Shown: positions 47,744 to 60,492 of the stretch, piece after piece
Layout of the letters: the number at the start of each line of letters is the position of its first letter
Position numbering within the stretch: the first letter of the stretch is position 1
NCBI GenBank assembly: GCA_014529385.2
Contig: CM043945.1
Span: forward strand, 4,250,312 to 4,314,311
Origin: Adiantum capillus-veneris
Lineage: Eukaryota; Streptophyta; Polypodiopsida; Polypodiales; Pteridaceae
Direction of reading: 5' to 3'
DNA length: 64,000 nt
The notes under the pieces: model-generated
Told to the model about the DNA's origin: nothing
What the model saw: the letters and a program-made list of their open reading frames with translations, nothing else
The model's database searches: none
Made by a program: the position numbers and the translations under genes

Positions 47744-48991
47744 GTGGCTGATGCCTTGAGTAGAAGACCCTCACTTAATCATCTATCAACGATAACGGGA
47801 ACTTCATTTGACACTATGCTTGACACTTATGCACATGATGATGACTTCAAAACGAAATGGTTGCATATGCTTGACAATTATGTGCACACATTTCTTGAAT
47901 ACACTATTCAAGAAAACTTCCTTTATTTCAAACAGAAATTGTGTGTGACTAAACCTTTCCGTATATTAATTATTGAAGAATTAAACAAACCATCCTATGC
48001 TGGACATAGAGGATTTGCTGGAACTTTTCAAAATTTATATCGTGATTTCTATTGGCCTACTATGAGAATTGATGTTAAACAGTATGTTTCAACTTGTTTG
48101 ATTTGCCAAGAGATTAAAGCAACAACATGTAAGAAATTGGAACTTTTACACTCTCTCCTCGTTTCTGAAAAACCATGGGAACACATTTCAATGGATTTTG
48201 TTACGGGTTTTTCACTCGCAGTACACAAGTATGACATGATTTGGACTGTTATTGACCGTTTTTCTAAACAAGCGTATTTCATTCCTTGTAAGAAAATACT
48301 CACAACACATCAAGATGCACTTTTGATTCTTAAAACTGTTTTCCCATATCATGGTTTTCCTAAAGTCATCATTTTTTATCAAGATTCAAAACTTAGTGCC
48401 TTCTAGACTACAGTGTTTAAAAATCTTGCCACTACACTTGACTTCAGTTTTGAATTTCATCCTGAATCTAATGGTCAAACCGAAGTCACCAATCACACTA
48501 TCATTGATTTGTTAAAGGCTTATGTTTCTTCTCAACCTAAAAAATGGGATGATTACTTGCATCTTCTACAATTTGTATATAACAACACCACTCACACTAC
48601 CACGGGTAAATCTCCATTTGAAATTATATATGGTCACTCTCTTCCTACACCTGCTTCACGTCTTTCTAATGTTATGCCTACCGCAGATGATTTCACTACT
48701 GACTTTCATGATGTTTATACAAGTGTGCATTTTGCAATCAAACACTCACACAAGCTTTACACTAAACATACTAACAAGCACCACAAAGCACACAAGTTTA
48801 AGGTAGGTGATTATGTTTTACTTTGCAATGAAAAACGACGGATCAAAAGTGTTGATACAAATGTCTTTGTTAAGCTTGCTCCTCGTTTTTATGAACCTTT
48901 TAAAATTTCAACTGTCATTAATGATGTTTCTTTTCGTTTAGACCTACCTGCCCATTGGAACAGTCAAATGCATTTTACATTAGTCTTTTGA
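47744..48991 (+). pseudogene. Integrase of element C
   Basis: The zinc domain is visible (AGHRGFAGTFQNLYRDFYWP and CLICQEIK). Core residues are SMDFVTGF, then IIFYQDSKLSAF, where the usual SDRD is YQD but the catalytic Asp remains, a TAG in place of Trp (48404-48406), and SNGQTEVTNHTIIDLLKAYV. The C-terminal region is GDYVLLCNEKRR and INDVSFRLDLP. A frameshift at about 48960 leads into the tail. Confidence 0.87.
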
Positions 48992-49245
48992 GATCATTCA
49001 GAGGACCCCTACCTCCACATCACATTTATAAAGACCCACCTTTACTTGTAGACAAAGAAGAGAAACTCATTCCAGAAAAAATAGTTGATCACGAGACCAT
49101 CACTACACGCACTAGCATGGTTTATAACCGTTACCTTTTGACTTTCAAGGGCCACCCTAGAGAGGATATCAAGTGGATGCCTGAAAAGTTTTTTCCCAAC
49201 TCTCCATATCTTCTCCACAATTTTCATCACTCAAGGTCCAATTGA
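48955..49245 (+). pseudogene. Chromodomain-like tail of element C pol
   Basis: FYISLLRSFRGPLPPHH, then EKLIPEKIVDHETI and NRYLLTFKGHPREDIKWMPE, a divergent chromodomain-like module, ending at TGA 49243-49245. Confidence 0.7.
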
Positions 49246-49280
49246 TTTCTCTATTGAGCAACTGAGGACAATTGCTATCC

Positions 49281-49293
49281 CTGGTGGGAGGGA
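49281..49293 (+). other. Polypurine tract of element C
   Basis: GGTGGGAGGGA immediately before TGTTACGAGACTAG. Confidence 0.75.
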
Positions 49294-49976
49294 TGTTACG
49301 AGACTAGACACCCTCTTGTTCTAGTGATTAGCCGCAATTGGGATAGCTGACGTAATGGTTTATTATGTGTTGTCTATTTTATTTTTCTAATTAAGTTGAT
49401 GATGATTTTGTAGAGTGGAATGTGGGGCGTTGATTAAGAGGCGCAGGCAATAACTCTCGGCCGTTTTATATTCACACAATATTTTAGATTTTCATTTCAA
49501 TAAGCCACTATGGCTCTGTAAAGAATTGTAGTGGAAACTTCCCTATATGGGACATGCAAGAACTAATGAGCTTCACTCATTCACAAAAGTGAAGTAGTTG
49601 TAAAAGAGAAACCTCAAATTTTGGCACCTTAAACTCACAAATAATATATTAAATACCAACTCCACAAGAGAGGTACCATGGAGTTTGGGACTAGATTTAG
49701 GCCTTTCTCTTGCAAATTCTCCTCTATGCACTCTTATGCTATGCTTAATTTGCTGTGTACTCTTTAATCAAGTCTCTATCCCTTACAATCCTCTTACACA
49801 CTCTTACAATCTTGTCTATTTCAATTTCATACTCTGTGTGTGTGTGTGTGTGTGTGATAGTCTATGTGTGTGTGTGCGCTTGAAAATCGAGAAAAGAGGT
49901 TGACAGGTTGATGGTGATGTTTGTGAGCATGTGTTGAATTGTTTTAAGCAACCGGTCTCCACTCTTTCTCCCAACA
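49294..49976 (+). repeat. 3' LTR of element C
   Basis: TGTTACGAGAC...TTTCTCCCAACA, 683 bp. Contains a (TG)n run at 49835-49856. Its last 487 bp match 40400-40879. Confidence 0.88.
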
Positions 49977-50092
49977 ACTACATTAAAAGTATTCTACCTA
50001 GGAACTTCTACAAAGGATAAACGGTTGCAACATTCTACCTGTATAACACCAAAGTTTGAAGGTGAATCATAAGACCAAGGTGCAATTGACTA

Positions 50093-50131
<39 letters not shown>

Positions 50132-50188
50132 TTACCTTCATAAGTTCAAAATAGTCTGAACTCACAAACTATAAGCAGGAATAAAGCA

Positions 50189-50230
<42 letters not shown>

Positions 50231-50430
50231 ACCTTCATAAGTTCAAAATAGTCTGAACTCACAAACTATAAGCAAGAATAAAGCACTCATAAAACTATAA
50301 AAGAAAGGGACACAAGAAAAGAAAAAACAAAAACAAAAACAAAGCAAACAAACAAACAAACAAACTAAATCACTTTGTTTGCTACAAACAAAACTAAATA
50401 AAACAAAACATTATTAACTTAAAAATGTTT
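49977..50430. repeat. (TA)n runs and two SINE-like repeat copies
   Basis: (TA)n at 50095-50128 and 50192-50227, each followed by ACCTTCATAAGTTCAAAATA and about 60 bp of shared sequence. The second copy continues to 50426 through an A/C-rich segment and ends ACTTAAAAAT. The same ~190-bp sequence recurs as a clean insertion at 61993-62180. Confidence 0.7.
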
Positions 50431-51416
50431 TTATAAAAGACATGCGTAAAATAAGTTGACGCAACGTACTTGGCTTAAAACAAGTATTCAACTTTAAGCA
50501 AAAAAAAGAACAAGACATCTTAAAAACTTAATCCTAGAAACACACAATAACTTCTAAAGAAACACATTCTCAAGTCCTTAGGTAAGCTAAATACGAAATC
50601 GAAAAATAAATACTACTACAAACCTACGAAGAGCAAAAGATCCAAACTTGACAATATGTGACGTCAACTTCACTGTTTGTCCAAACAAGAAGAATAAGAT
50701 TATCACCTTTGTCATGCATAGCTTAGACAAGAGCTATGACATCCCTACTCACGTCGTGAGTGCTCAAGAGTAGGTGTACGTTTGTATAGAGGTCATTTAA
50801 CGTACTCTACAAAACCAACGAGCTAAATTTCTATCACCCTCCGAAGGTGATGGGCATACTCAGCCATGATAAAGACTAGCATTTGTCAAGCTTTAGTAAA
50901 AATACTAGGAAGCGCTAAAGATCAAAACAACAACATAAGGTGTTATTAAGTCAAACAACAAGTGGTCTTTTTAGCTCCCCACTTCTATTGAATTTACTAC
51001 TAATTATCTTGAACATTCCAAAGAAAGAAACATTAAAAATAAACTTACTACAATGCAAAAATGAACAAACATTTTTCATGATTCTTTTGAATGAGTATCC
51101 TTTTTCAACCAGTAAAGAAATAAGATGACAAAATTGAACAACAAAAGCAGATTTACTCTAGAACAAAGACCAGAAAATATAAATAGTTGAGAGCAAATGA
51201 CACCATACTTTCAGGCATATGGATGATATTTAGATTGACATATTCTGATTGAAGATGCTTATATCCCAAGGGAGTCTGAAAAATCTTAAGGTTTAAAAAG
51301 GCACAACAATCACTATTTGTGGTACACTTAAGTTCACAAAACTCCTTAAGATAAATTCCTCTGCCTACAAAACTCGAATTCAAGTACATAAAATCTTGAA
51401 AAGAAGGAACGTCGTC
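50431..51416. other. AT-rich DNA, no gene recognised
   Basis: No conserved frame on either strand. Short frames at 50940-51128 (+) and 51153-51389 (-) have no motif I recognise. Confidence 0.5.
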
Positions 51417-51960
51417 TCAACATATGGATGAATCCGATGTGACTTGTTGGACCAAGATGTAAAGACTAGTTAACACATATGAAGACAATCGATAGCACTG
51501 TAACCCTTCGGCACCTTGTGTCAGGTAAGAAATCATTGATACAAACTCGAAACAACTCCAATAAAATTGACAAAACCTTAGACTTTAATTCTAAAGATGA
51601 AACGAAAGAGGCGGAGTTCCCCTTTAGAGAGTATTAGTATTGGCCCCAAAAAGGCAACCTTGGCGATATTCTTTTAGTTTATCAAATCAAAACGAATTTG
51701 TACAACCTTATAGTGGCATACATAGAAATGTGAGACATAGGGTACTAGCATGTGAGTCTCCACCCAACCATCCCCTATATATCCTTCCTTATAGGGCCCC
51801 TTACCTATATGCCATATGGCCCCTTAGCCATCATAGGACCCTTATCCTACACTACTTTCCCCTTGGAGAAGTGCTTTCGTCCTCAAAATCAAAAGTGGGA
51901 TCTCCTCTTTAGAACGCAACAATTCTCCCAAGTGGCAGCTTCTGCAAGTCTATGTTTCCA
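51417..51960 (-). repeat. 3' LTR and adjacent internal end of gypsy family G
   Basis: On the minus strand an internal tail (...TTTTGAGGACGAAAGCA, then purine-rich CAAGGGGAAAG) leads into TGTAGGATAAGG at 51851. The LTR ends near 51445 (CCAACA) or slightly beyond. 51417-51930 is repeated at 60493-61005. The GAGGACGAA phrase followed by a purine tract is common at 3' ends of plant gypsy elements. Confidence 0.6.
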
Positions 51961-51989
51961 CTTAACTTGTGCTTGACGACATACAATAC

Positions 51990-52232
51990 ATACCCAGCAA
52001 TCCTTATACATTCGCTTGTCTTTAAGCACGAAGATTTCACTTATTCCATTTGTATCCCAATGTACACTAGACTTGTTAGTAACTCAAAATTGATGCATGA
52101 AATCCAACTTATAGTGCAAACCCAACTATCCTTGTACATTTCCTTGCCTTTAAGCACAAATTTTGGCTAATTTCACTTTTATTCCAGGATACACTCGACC
52201 TACCAGTGACTTAAAATTGATGCATGAATTCC
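51990..52232 (-). repeat. Two diverged ~105-bp direct repeats
   Basis: About 52006-52115 and 52134-52232 share TTTAAGCAC near one end and ATTGATGCATGAA near the other. Function unknown; probably within decayed element G. Confidence 0.45.
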
Positions 52233-52514
52233 AACTTAGAACCCTTGTTCTGGATAAATATATCATAATTAAGCCTCCCCTTTGATGTCATGACTTGATA
52301 ATGAAACAATTCCAGTAATCATGTTAGTATAAGAAACTTGAACCTTGAGTGGAGGAGAGATATCCTACATATCTATGTTCCTTTAACAACAATTGCCAAA
52401 TGCAATCATTTCCATTGTAGTGGGGGATACATATAGACTGCATAGAGACAAAGAATGTTATATTAATCCATAGCAATCCTCTTATTCATCTGGCAGTCTT
52501 CCTGCATAGCCTAC

Positions 52515-52757
52515 TCATACAACAATCTTCGAATGTGTTACAAAGGGAATAACTCTTTGTAATGGTATGGTTTTTGAGAATACATAAATCTTATCCCCTA
52601 TTAGATTGCTCCGTGCAAGTGTATGATCGTTGTGTATCCTCAAGTATATAATGACCCTTTTGGTATAACCATTCTTATCTGGTGACTTCCTAACCAAATG
52701 GACTATATAACTAGGCAATCCGTGCATCCTATACATATCCTTAATGAATTTAGCCAT
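52515..52757 (-). pseudogene. Possible gypsy integrase remnant (family G)
   Basis: The minus strand reads MAKFIKDMYRMHGLPSYIV, which fits the integrase core segment before the second catalytic Asp (typically ...YRLHGLPxSIVSDRD). The following residues no longer match. The position upstream of the G 3' LTR on the same strand is consistent with one element. Confidence 0.4.
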
Positions 52758-55040
52758 GCTAGTTGGTATATCTAGTTATCATTTGACTCAAAACTTATTT
52801 CTCAACTTCTCTACAGTCAACCCAAAGTCTTAACCTCACATAGTACCATAGTGATACCTTCCCATGCCATTGGGATCTGATATCAAAGTCCTCTTGCTTT
52901 AGTGCCTCTATCTTATGCTCATAGTATACTTAAAAAGATTAGAGAATACTAGCTACTAAAGGAAACAATAAGAAAACACTTCACATACTTGACCTTAGTA
53001 ATGCTAGAGGTAAAAGTTAAGAACTATTAAAACCAGCTATGCTAAAAAAATTAATCCACAACACAATATAAACAAACATCACAATTAGATTCAACAATGA
53101 AATATTTTTATTAACATGCAATTAGCCATCACTATACACGTCATTAGTATCCATGTTTGCATCCTAAGTTTCTTTTGAAAGAAACTATTCATTAAATTTA
53201 TTACTTATTACCTAATTAAACAAAAGTAGCATAACATGCTACCTTAAGAAATCTCACTCATACAAGTATCCCACAATGGCTCTCTAATTGCTACCCACTT
53301 AAATTAATCCCGATATTTAATGCTTTCAATGGTGTTTATGATTGGAATGGAGGGCACCTTGAAACTGATTGAGACCATTAGGAAGTGAATGGGGTATAAA
53401 AGGGCCTCTTTATTTGGCGGTTTAAGGAAATGTTTAAAGCTTAAGCAATATTTGACCAAGCCTAGAAGAGTGGGCAAAAAGGCCTATGCTCGGCTTTTCT
53501 AAAAATGCTATTTCTACAATTTGTTTCTGAAAATAGGTAATTTTATTCAAAAAGAGATGTAGATAACTTCCTTTTATGATATATATTTTTGAAATTAAAA
53601 TTGTTTTTTTTCACCCTTGTCCTCTCTCTCTTACATTGAAACCACCCATAACATATTCCATGGTGGCCTGAACACTTAGTCTCCAAAGTTAAATTGCTTG
53701 TGTTTGAAGTAAAGTCATTTACTTTTTGCGGCACATATTTTTTGCACATGTTGCATTTTTTCTGGACACCTATGGTTCATTGGTCATTCCCAGTAGCCAA
53801 GGAATGGTGGAGCGCTCACACTATCAAGAAAAAACAGTATATTAATACATGTCATGGATGTGGAAGGAGGAGGAGTATCCTACATGAGTTGTTCAATTGG
53901 TTCTACAAAGTTTTAGTTGGGAGAGACGGGAAGAAGAAAAGAGTGAAAAGTAGCCTAAAGTGCAAGATAGCGAAAGTGATTAACGAGGCGATCAAAAATT
54001 GTATCATGCTTCGATTTCAAAAGATCATTTTCGGCTATGGTTAGAGATAAGACAACGAAATGATAGGTGTTGGATAGAAAACTGATTTATTTATTAAAAA
54101 AAGACTTTGTGATCATTTGTATTGTGAACATGTGTAGTAATGCCGAGTAAATTTTCCGACATCAATTATTGGTTTCGTGCATTAAGGTTCGTCTCTTTTT
54201 ATGTTTTGTTGAGTTTTATTAAGTTTTTCAAAAAAATTATAAACTATGAGTACTATATAAGTCAAAACTTATAACTTGAAGAGATTCTCTTGAGCAAACA
54301 CGAGCATACTCATATCTTGCACCACCTCAATGACACATAAAACCAAACCACCATACACAACAATGGCATCATCATCATTCATACCACAGTAAATCTGCAT
54401 TAGCTCATACTGAATCTACTGTTCCAAATTCACAACCTTGACCACATGTAGATAACCCATCACCACAATCCGCTCTAGATGCCCCATAGCCTCCTCAGCC
54501 TTCGAACATGGAGGATCTTTTATCACTAAATCATGCCAAGTGTACAACTCTACCGAATCCCCCACAATTTTCTACTCTGCAAAGAGCCGAGATCTATCCA
54601 TTGATATATAGAATGCCATCAGATTCCTTATATTTTAGAAGATTTCATTTAATGATGTGACAACTCGGTCTTATAAATGGAATCTCTCCCCACGTTTCAA
54701 CTTCAGTGGGGAAGCCATAACTTCTACTAATCAACTCCAAATTTGTTGGAGTTTGGGGATTTAGAACCTACTTCCTAAGATCTTTCCAATGATATTCTGG
54801 TTCATAGGGTTTTGACAAAGCATCTAAGTACTTCACCAGGTTGCCCACTTTGGACAAGAGAGGCAAAGTCAAACCTCCTTATGGGGCCCCTTTGAGAGTC
54901 CAAATTTCCCCTAATGTGCATCCATGGTGAGGACCCACAATCACAAATAATTCACCGATAACTATGTCTCCCACATGGGTCCACTGAGATGCCTAATAAT
55001 GGAAGGCAAACTCATGACACTTCTCCTCAATGGTGAGAAG
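52758..55040. other. Unassigned DNA with one orphan frame
   Basis: Mostly AT-rich. 53694-54044 (+) is a 116-codon Lys/Arg-rich frame with no recognised domain. Minus-strand sequence at 54300-55040 may be decayed LINE ORF2 continuing from 55041, but I see no RT motif. Confidence 0.35.
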
Positions 55041-56100
55041 CTAATGTAGAGCTTGTTGCATCTGCTCCTCCAACGAATGACTATCAGGAAGGTGCTTCTG
55101 CGTCTGCTGTAGGGAAGCAATGCCTCCTTGAAGACGCTTCTCCTCCTCTTTGGCTAGAGCCAAGCAAGATGCAAATTCCTGGAGAAATAAACGACTAAGC
55201 TCAACAAGTCGAGTGGCCATTCTACTAGTAGGGGTGCCCTCAGTGCCCAAAATCTCAGTCCAAAGTTCCACCACCCACTCTCTCAGCTCTATATCCATTA
55301 AAATCCTCTCGGGGATACTACAACATAGCACTCCCACTCCTCTATCTATCTGCCATAGTAAGAATGACTGGCACACAATGTAAAACAATAGTCTCTGCCA
55401 AAAATCATACAGATCCTCCCACATAAATGTGGTCACTTGCGTAGAAGCAATCAAATCGAGATATATTCACGTCCCCTACTCTGTCTACATCTTGCCAAAC
55501 ATTTGAAATCCTCAAGGTCATACAAAGGCACTCCCAAGCTGCCAATTCATCCCCCTGCATAGTAGCATGGCTACCTCCAATCTTATCAGAGGGGTCCTCC
55601 AATAAATTGAAGTCCCACCTAACACACCACTTCTCTGCATGAGCAAAGACTCCACAATGTGTGACCAAAACTCACCTAGTTCACTAACATGGTTAGATGC
55701 ATAGATGTTCAGGAAGCCCATGAGGCTAACGTAAACCTGCATAGTAATCCATTGGGCCCTACCTGGCACAATAATACCTCTGCCCACAATGGCATGTTTC
55801 CATGAGTCCGCAATAGTCATATATACCTCCCTGGATGCCTCCAGGCCCAAAAGCAACTGACCAAAAGGTCTCATAGTGGCCACACAAAATCTGACTGCAA
55901 TGCCGAATGCAGCTCTTACAAAGATAGTGCTCCTAAAGCATAAGTATATCAATCATACTACGCACAAGGCATCTCTCAAGCTCCTGATGCAAGTGACCCC
56001 TCAAACATTGAAATTGAGGTCCACCTGAACCCTGTACATTTCATGACACGATCCTCATGGGATCAATGAGGAAAGATAGATGCTGCAAGTTGCAACAATA
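55041..56100 (-). pseudogene. LINE family F copy 1: ORF2 start and endonuclease
   Basis: From ATG at 56058 the minus strand reads MRIVS-stop-NVQGSGGPQF, the signature start of plant L1 ORF2 (MRIVSWNVQGLGG in copy 2). Further on it shows GRGIIVPGRAQW, FLNIYASNHVSELGEFWSHI and DFNLLEDPSDKIGGSH, the GDFN catalytic region of an APE-type endonuclease. A helical segment (ASCLALAKEEEKRLQGGI) lies in 55041-55454. Multiple shifts and stops. The upstream side is cut by the LTR of element E at 56102. Confidence 0.7.
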
Positions 56101-56101
56101 G

Positions 56102-57268
56102 TGCAAGGTGCAGCGGAAGTGAATGATGATATTGCTCAAGATGAGTGCTCCGAACTGTGCTCAAGGGTTTCTTTTACTTACGGAAGGAAGAGCCTTCCGT
56201 TCTTTAGAGAGAGAGTGCAATGATCTCAAACAAAGTGAATGCTACTGTGAATGAAGGTGCTGAGACTGAGAGAAAGAGAGAGAGAAGAATAGATACCAAA
56301 CAAATCTCAAACCCTCTTCCAAGGGTCTCCCTCTCTATGGCGAGAGAGGTCTATGCTATAGATTGCACAAATTTGGTATGATGGTCTAGATACAATGGAC
56401 TTGCCAACAATAATGACGGCAATGATGACGACGACAAGGACTGATTGAAAACTGAAAACGCTAGGATTGAACCGTTAAAATCTGCAAAGCGCTGACTTTC
56501 TACTGATCTCTAACAATGTGTCGGCGAGGATGGCGACAATGATGACGACAATGCGTTAAAAATGAAAATACTGAAAACTAAAAACAGTGACCTCAAACTG
56601 TAAACACTAGCTAACTCAACGGTACGACGAGAATCTGTTGCGGGTAGGTGAGATCTGCGAGGCTAGGGACTCGATCATCTGTGCGGCTAAGTGCTAAAAG
56701 CTAAAACCGCTCGTGTTCTTAGCTGATCTGGCACCGAAAACTACAAACGCTAGGCTTGATCTGCAAACAGAAAACGCCAAGTTGATCTGTTACAAAAAAC
56801 ACTAGAGGATCTGGCTCAAAAAACACTGACTGCTGCTATTGGCTAAAAATGTTAGGTTGTCTTCTGTCGGTCTTGTTGAGGAGACAAGACTACAAGTTGC
56901 TGGAACTTCTTTTTTCTCTTATGCCTTCTACTGCTAGCGCTAGGTTTCTTTAATATTCCCTTAGCAATTTGCCCCACCTACTTTTAGAACCCTTTTCCAA
57001 CAAAATTCACTTAGAAATAAATAAGTCGAAAATATGTATTTTGGGAAAAAGGGTTCTATGCTTTGTAAAATGCTCATGATGGGTATTGAATGACATGCTA
57101 ATGAATATAGTGTGTACAACCAGAGGATATACAACTGATCTAAGTGCCTGGACATGCACTTCCTTCGCACAGTCTCAGAAGGGTGCTAGAACACTTCCTA
57201 GGCGGACCTGAATCCTAGACGTGAGATAGCTTGTCCACAAGCACATAGGGTTAGATGTGCACGTGACA
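56102..57268 (-). repeat. 3' LTR of gypsy element E (1,167 bp)
   Basis: On the minus strand a purine tract (AAAGGAGGGGA) is followed by TGTCACGTGCAC at 57268. Where LINE homology resumes, the sequence ends CACCTTGCA at 56102, giving TG...CA. No second copy is in the window, so boundaries come from the PPT on one side and the LINE breakpoint on the other. Contains two short GA-rich runs at about 56200-56290. Confidence 0.65.
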
Positions 57269-57279
57269 TCCCCTCCTTT
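57269..57279 (-). other. Polypurine tract of element E
   Basis: AAAGGAGGGGA on the minus strand next to TGTCACG. Confidence 0.7.
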
Positions 57280-57326
57280 ACAAAGTGCGATATTGGTACC
57301 GAGCTACATGGCTTTCTTGTAATTTA

Positions 57327-58340
57327 TCAAATAATTTCTAAAATATCTTCATCAACCCACACTGCCTTGTGGGTTCCTTGATCCTTGAATCTTACAAAGT
57401 ATTGTTCGACTTGCTTCTTTGAGCCATGATGAAATCGATGCAACAACACTTGCTTTGGCTCCATGACTTCAGCTTCATCGATGATCTCGGGATCTTCTTC
57501 TTCGGAATGTCCTTTGAAGGTGTACCGTGAAACACTTTCAACCAAGAAACATGGAAAATGTTGTACATTGACCATGAGTTACGCAAGTGTAATTTCATAG
57601 AAACCTCATTGATCTTTTTAATGACAGGAAATGGACCATACATTTTAAAAGACAATTTAGGACTCTTCTTTCCGACTTGCTTAAGACGTTGCTTCATGAT
57701 TCTTAAATAAACCCAATCCCCTCCCCTGCCTGTCGTGAGTAAGATTCATAAGCCTTGCTTAGTCAAAGCTTTACACTCTCAGGAATCTCATCCAACGATT
57801 GACTTTCAGCATTGGCATCAGACATTTGACTGACGATACGAGTCAAAAGTGACTGGAACGGACGGCCAAAAGTTGCCGCATACGGAGTTCTACCAATAAT
57901 AGAGGAATAAGAGCCATTCAAAATTGCTTGGACCAAAGGGAGATAGAGCTCCCAATGAGACTGTTGATCATGTACATAAGACTTCAAAACATCAAAATCC
58001 AATTGATTATAAATTTCTATTTGACCATCTGACTATGGATGAAAAGCCGATGAGAAATTCAACTTAGAGCCAAAACTTTCAAAGAGAGCACGCTAAAAAT
58101 TGGACATGAGCTTAACATCCCTATCGAAAACGATTAAATTTGGCAAACCACAAAGGGGATGCTAATGCTTTATGAACAACAGTGCTACATTTTGTGCGAT
58201 GACTATGGCCTTACAAGGAATCAGCATGCAAAATTTGCTAAAATGGTCAACAATTGTCAAACATTGAGTGTTCCTTGAATACAAACTAAGTGGAAGGTTA
58301 GTCACAAAATCCATAGAAGGTAGCAATAGCAAGAGGCCTT
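57327..58340 (-). pseudogene. Integrase core and C-terminal tail of element E
   Basis: Core fragments include VLKSYVHDQQSHWELYLPLV and SIIGRTPYAATFGRPF. The C-terminal part, in alternating frames, shows LSFKMYGPFPVIKKINEVS, YNIFHVSWLKVFHG, PKQVLLHRFHHGSKKQVEQY and a final KAVWVDEDIL. The DDE region between 58020 and 58340 is too decayed to read directly. Confidence 0.65.
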
Positions 58341-58341
58341 T

Positions 58342-58620
58342 CTACTTTTCCCGAGGAGCTTTTACCTTTTGACAAATGGTGCATTGTGTGACATAACGAA
58401 ACACATCTTTTTGCATTTTAAGCCAATAAAAGAATCTCTCTATTTTTTTCAAAGTGGTGTTCATTCCCCTGTGCCCACCCATGAGTGAGTCATAAGTATC
58501 ATACAATATGGATGGCGTGAGAGAGCACAACACACATAGACGGTGATGAAAATATAACAAACCTTCATGAATGAGATAGTTACTAAGCCCTTGGAAAGCA
58601 AGACCATGCAACCATTGCTT
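58342..58620 (-). pseudogene. Integrase zinc domain of element E
   Basis: LIHEGLLYFHHRLCV, then DSLMGGHRGMNTTLKKIERF and FRYVTQCTICQKVKAPREK, a recognisable HHCC domain (His from GGHRG, Cys from CTICQ). The N-terminal part is repeated at 59061-58861 because of the tandem duplication. Confidence 0.8.
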
Positions 58621-59380
58621 ACCAAACTCGGATTCTGCATACTAGTTCTTCATGCTGTCAAAAGACACACCCTAAATAGAAACAGTGGATCTTGACTCAA
58701 CAGCCAGGATCTCTCCTTTACGACTTAACGCATCTGCAACAAGGTTAGCTTTCCCAGACACATACTCAATCAAACCACCAAATTGCTCAAAAAATTATGA
58801 CCACCGTGCTTGACGATCAGTCCAATGTGCACTAGGCATAGACTGGAGCCACTTGACGATCTATGCGAAATGTAAACTCTCTACCATACAGAAAACGCTT
58901 CCAATGCTTGAGAGAGTGCATGACAAACACGTGAGAGAGTCATAAGTATCATACAATATGGATGGCGTGAGAGAGCACAACACACATAGACGGTGATGAA
59001 AATATAACAAACCTTCATGAATGAGATAGTTACTAGGCCCTTGGAAAGCAAGACCATGCAACCATTGCTTACCAAACTCGGATTCTGCATACTAGTTCTT
59101 CATGCTGTCAAAAGACACACCCTAAATAGAAACAGTGGATCTTGACTCAAGAGCTAGGATCTCTCCTTTACGACTTAACGCATCTGCAACAAGGTTAGCT
59201 TTACCAGACACATACTCAATCAAACCACCAAATTGCTCAAAAAATTATGACCACCGTGCTTGACGATCAGTCCAATGTGCACTAGGCATAGACTGGAGCC
59301 ACTTGACGATCTGTGCGAAATGTAAACTCTCTACCATACAGAAAACGCTTCCAATGCTTGAGAGAGTGCATGACAAACAA
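58487..59380. repeat. 450-bp tandem duplication in element E pol
   Basis: 58491-58930 and 58941-59380 are near-identical at a period of 450 bp (for example CATAAGTATC at 58491 and 58941). The unit spans the RNase H C-terminus (WLQSMPSAHWTDRQ, LVADALSRKGEI) to the integrase N-terminus. Only a few substitutions separate the copies, so the duplication is recent compared with the decay of the element. Confidence 0.92.
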
Positions 59381-60490
59381 AAGTTCTTTGTCATAAATTG
59401 AATAGTTCTTTGTCATAAATTGAATAGTTCTTTCTACACTATTTAACTTCACGCTAAGAAATGCAACTGAACGGTCATGCTACTGAAGCACAGCTCCAGT
59501 GCTCGCATCCGTACATACCTCAAAAAGGTCATCCCAAGCGGCAAGGACGAGACACGGCCCTTCTGTCACCACAACCTTGAGAGCTACGAAAGCCTCAATG
59601 GCTGCCGCGAGCAAATCCACGCGCTGTAGGTGAGTTTTTATCCCTTCCAAAACATGTTTCGTGGGTGCCGCAATGCGTGCAAAATTCTCTATGTACGAAC
59701 TATATGCTTGACATAAACCAAGAAAAGAACGCACATTATAGGCAGTTTTGGATAAATTCCAATTAAAAAGCGCGGGATCAAGCTCGACACCTTCTGCAGA
59801 AATGATATCACCTAGATAAGTAACTTAAGTGAGAAAAAACTCAAATTTCTTGGCTACAATGTACAAGTGGCACTCATCTAAACAGGCTAAAACCCGTTCT
59901 ACATCCTTTTTATGTTGTCCCCATGATGCTGAAAAAATGAGAATATCATCAAGAAAGATAAACACACACGCCAACCATATCGCCAAAAAAGCCTATCATG
60001 AGATGGTTAAATGTACCCACGGAGCCTGTCAATCCAAAAATCATAACCCCATACTCCCATTGCCCTTCCTATGTGCTAAAGGCAGCATTTTAGATGTCGC
60101 TTTTGAATACCCTACCTACTGGTATCCACTTTTGAGATCGACCTTACTCAAAACCTTTGCCCCATTCAGCCTATCGAGGATATACTCAATGCTCAGGGGT
60201 TCACTATTCAGTACTCTCCTATATAATGTACGTTCGCGTAGTATTGAAAAGAAACCCTCTTTTAACATGTCTGAATGAATAAAATGACTCCTTATTTTAA
60301 GAATATTTTTTAAAATTAAATATAAAAATCTCTTATTTTAATGTATCTTTGTTAAATTACCTAAATTTTTTGCATTGTTAAAACCCCTCCTTTCGAACTC
60401 ACGTTATACATTAGAGGCATCAAAAACTTGTTCTTGACGGTCATCTTGTTCAAAGCCCTATAGCCAACACACAAACGAGACAAACCATCC
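59381..60490 (-). pseudogene. RT and RNase H start of element E
   Basis: The minus strand gives EKDGLSRLCVGYRALNKMTV near 60490-60430, ILDRLNGAKVLSKVDLKSGY near 60180-60120, CVFIFLDDILIFSASWGQH (FLDD) near 59960, FFLT-stop-VTYLGDIISAEGV near 59840-59790, then MRSFLGLCQAYSSYIENFAR (59734) and VCTDASTGAVLQ (RNase H). Several stops and shifts. Confidence 0.75.
59384..59427. repeat. 22-bp tandem pair
   Basis: TTCTTTGTCATAAATTGAATAG occurs twice in a row (59384-59405, 59406-59427) next to the end of the 450-bp duplication. Confidence 0.9.
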
Positions 60491-60492
60491 TT

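Larger units (their letters stand above)
40400..49976 (+). mobile_element. Ty3/gypsy element C with nested insertions
   Basis: A truncated 5' LTR, an initiator-Met PBS, gag, protease, RT, RNase H, integrase, chromodomain-like tail, PPT and a complete 683-bp 3' LTR lie in order on the plus strand. RT-RNase H is interrupted by a solo LTR of the A/B family at 44625-47353. The family differs from A/B (different LTR and PBS). Stops in place of Trp codons and frameshifts mark it as inactive. Confidence 0.88.
57269..60490 (-). mobile_element. Ty3/gypsy element E, 5' half missing
   Basis: Minus-strand pol running RT (from 60490), RNase H, integrase and C-terminal tail to the PPT. Gag and protease are absent; the RT side is joined to a G-family LTR at 60493. 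The pol region carries a 450-bp tandem duplication and many stops. Confidence 0.75.
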
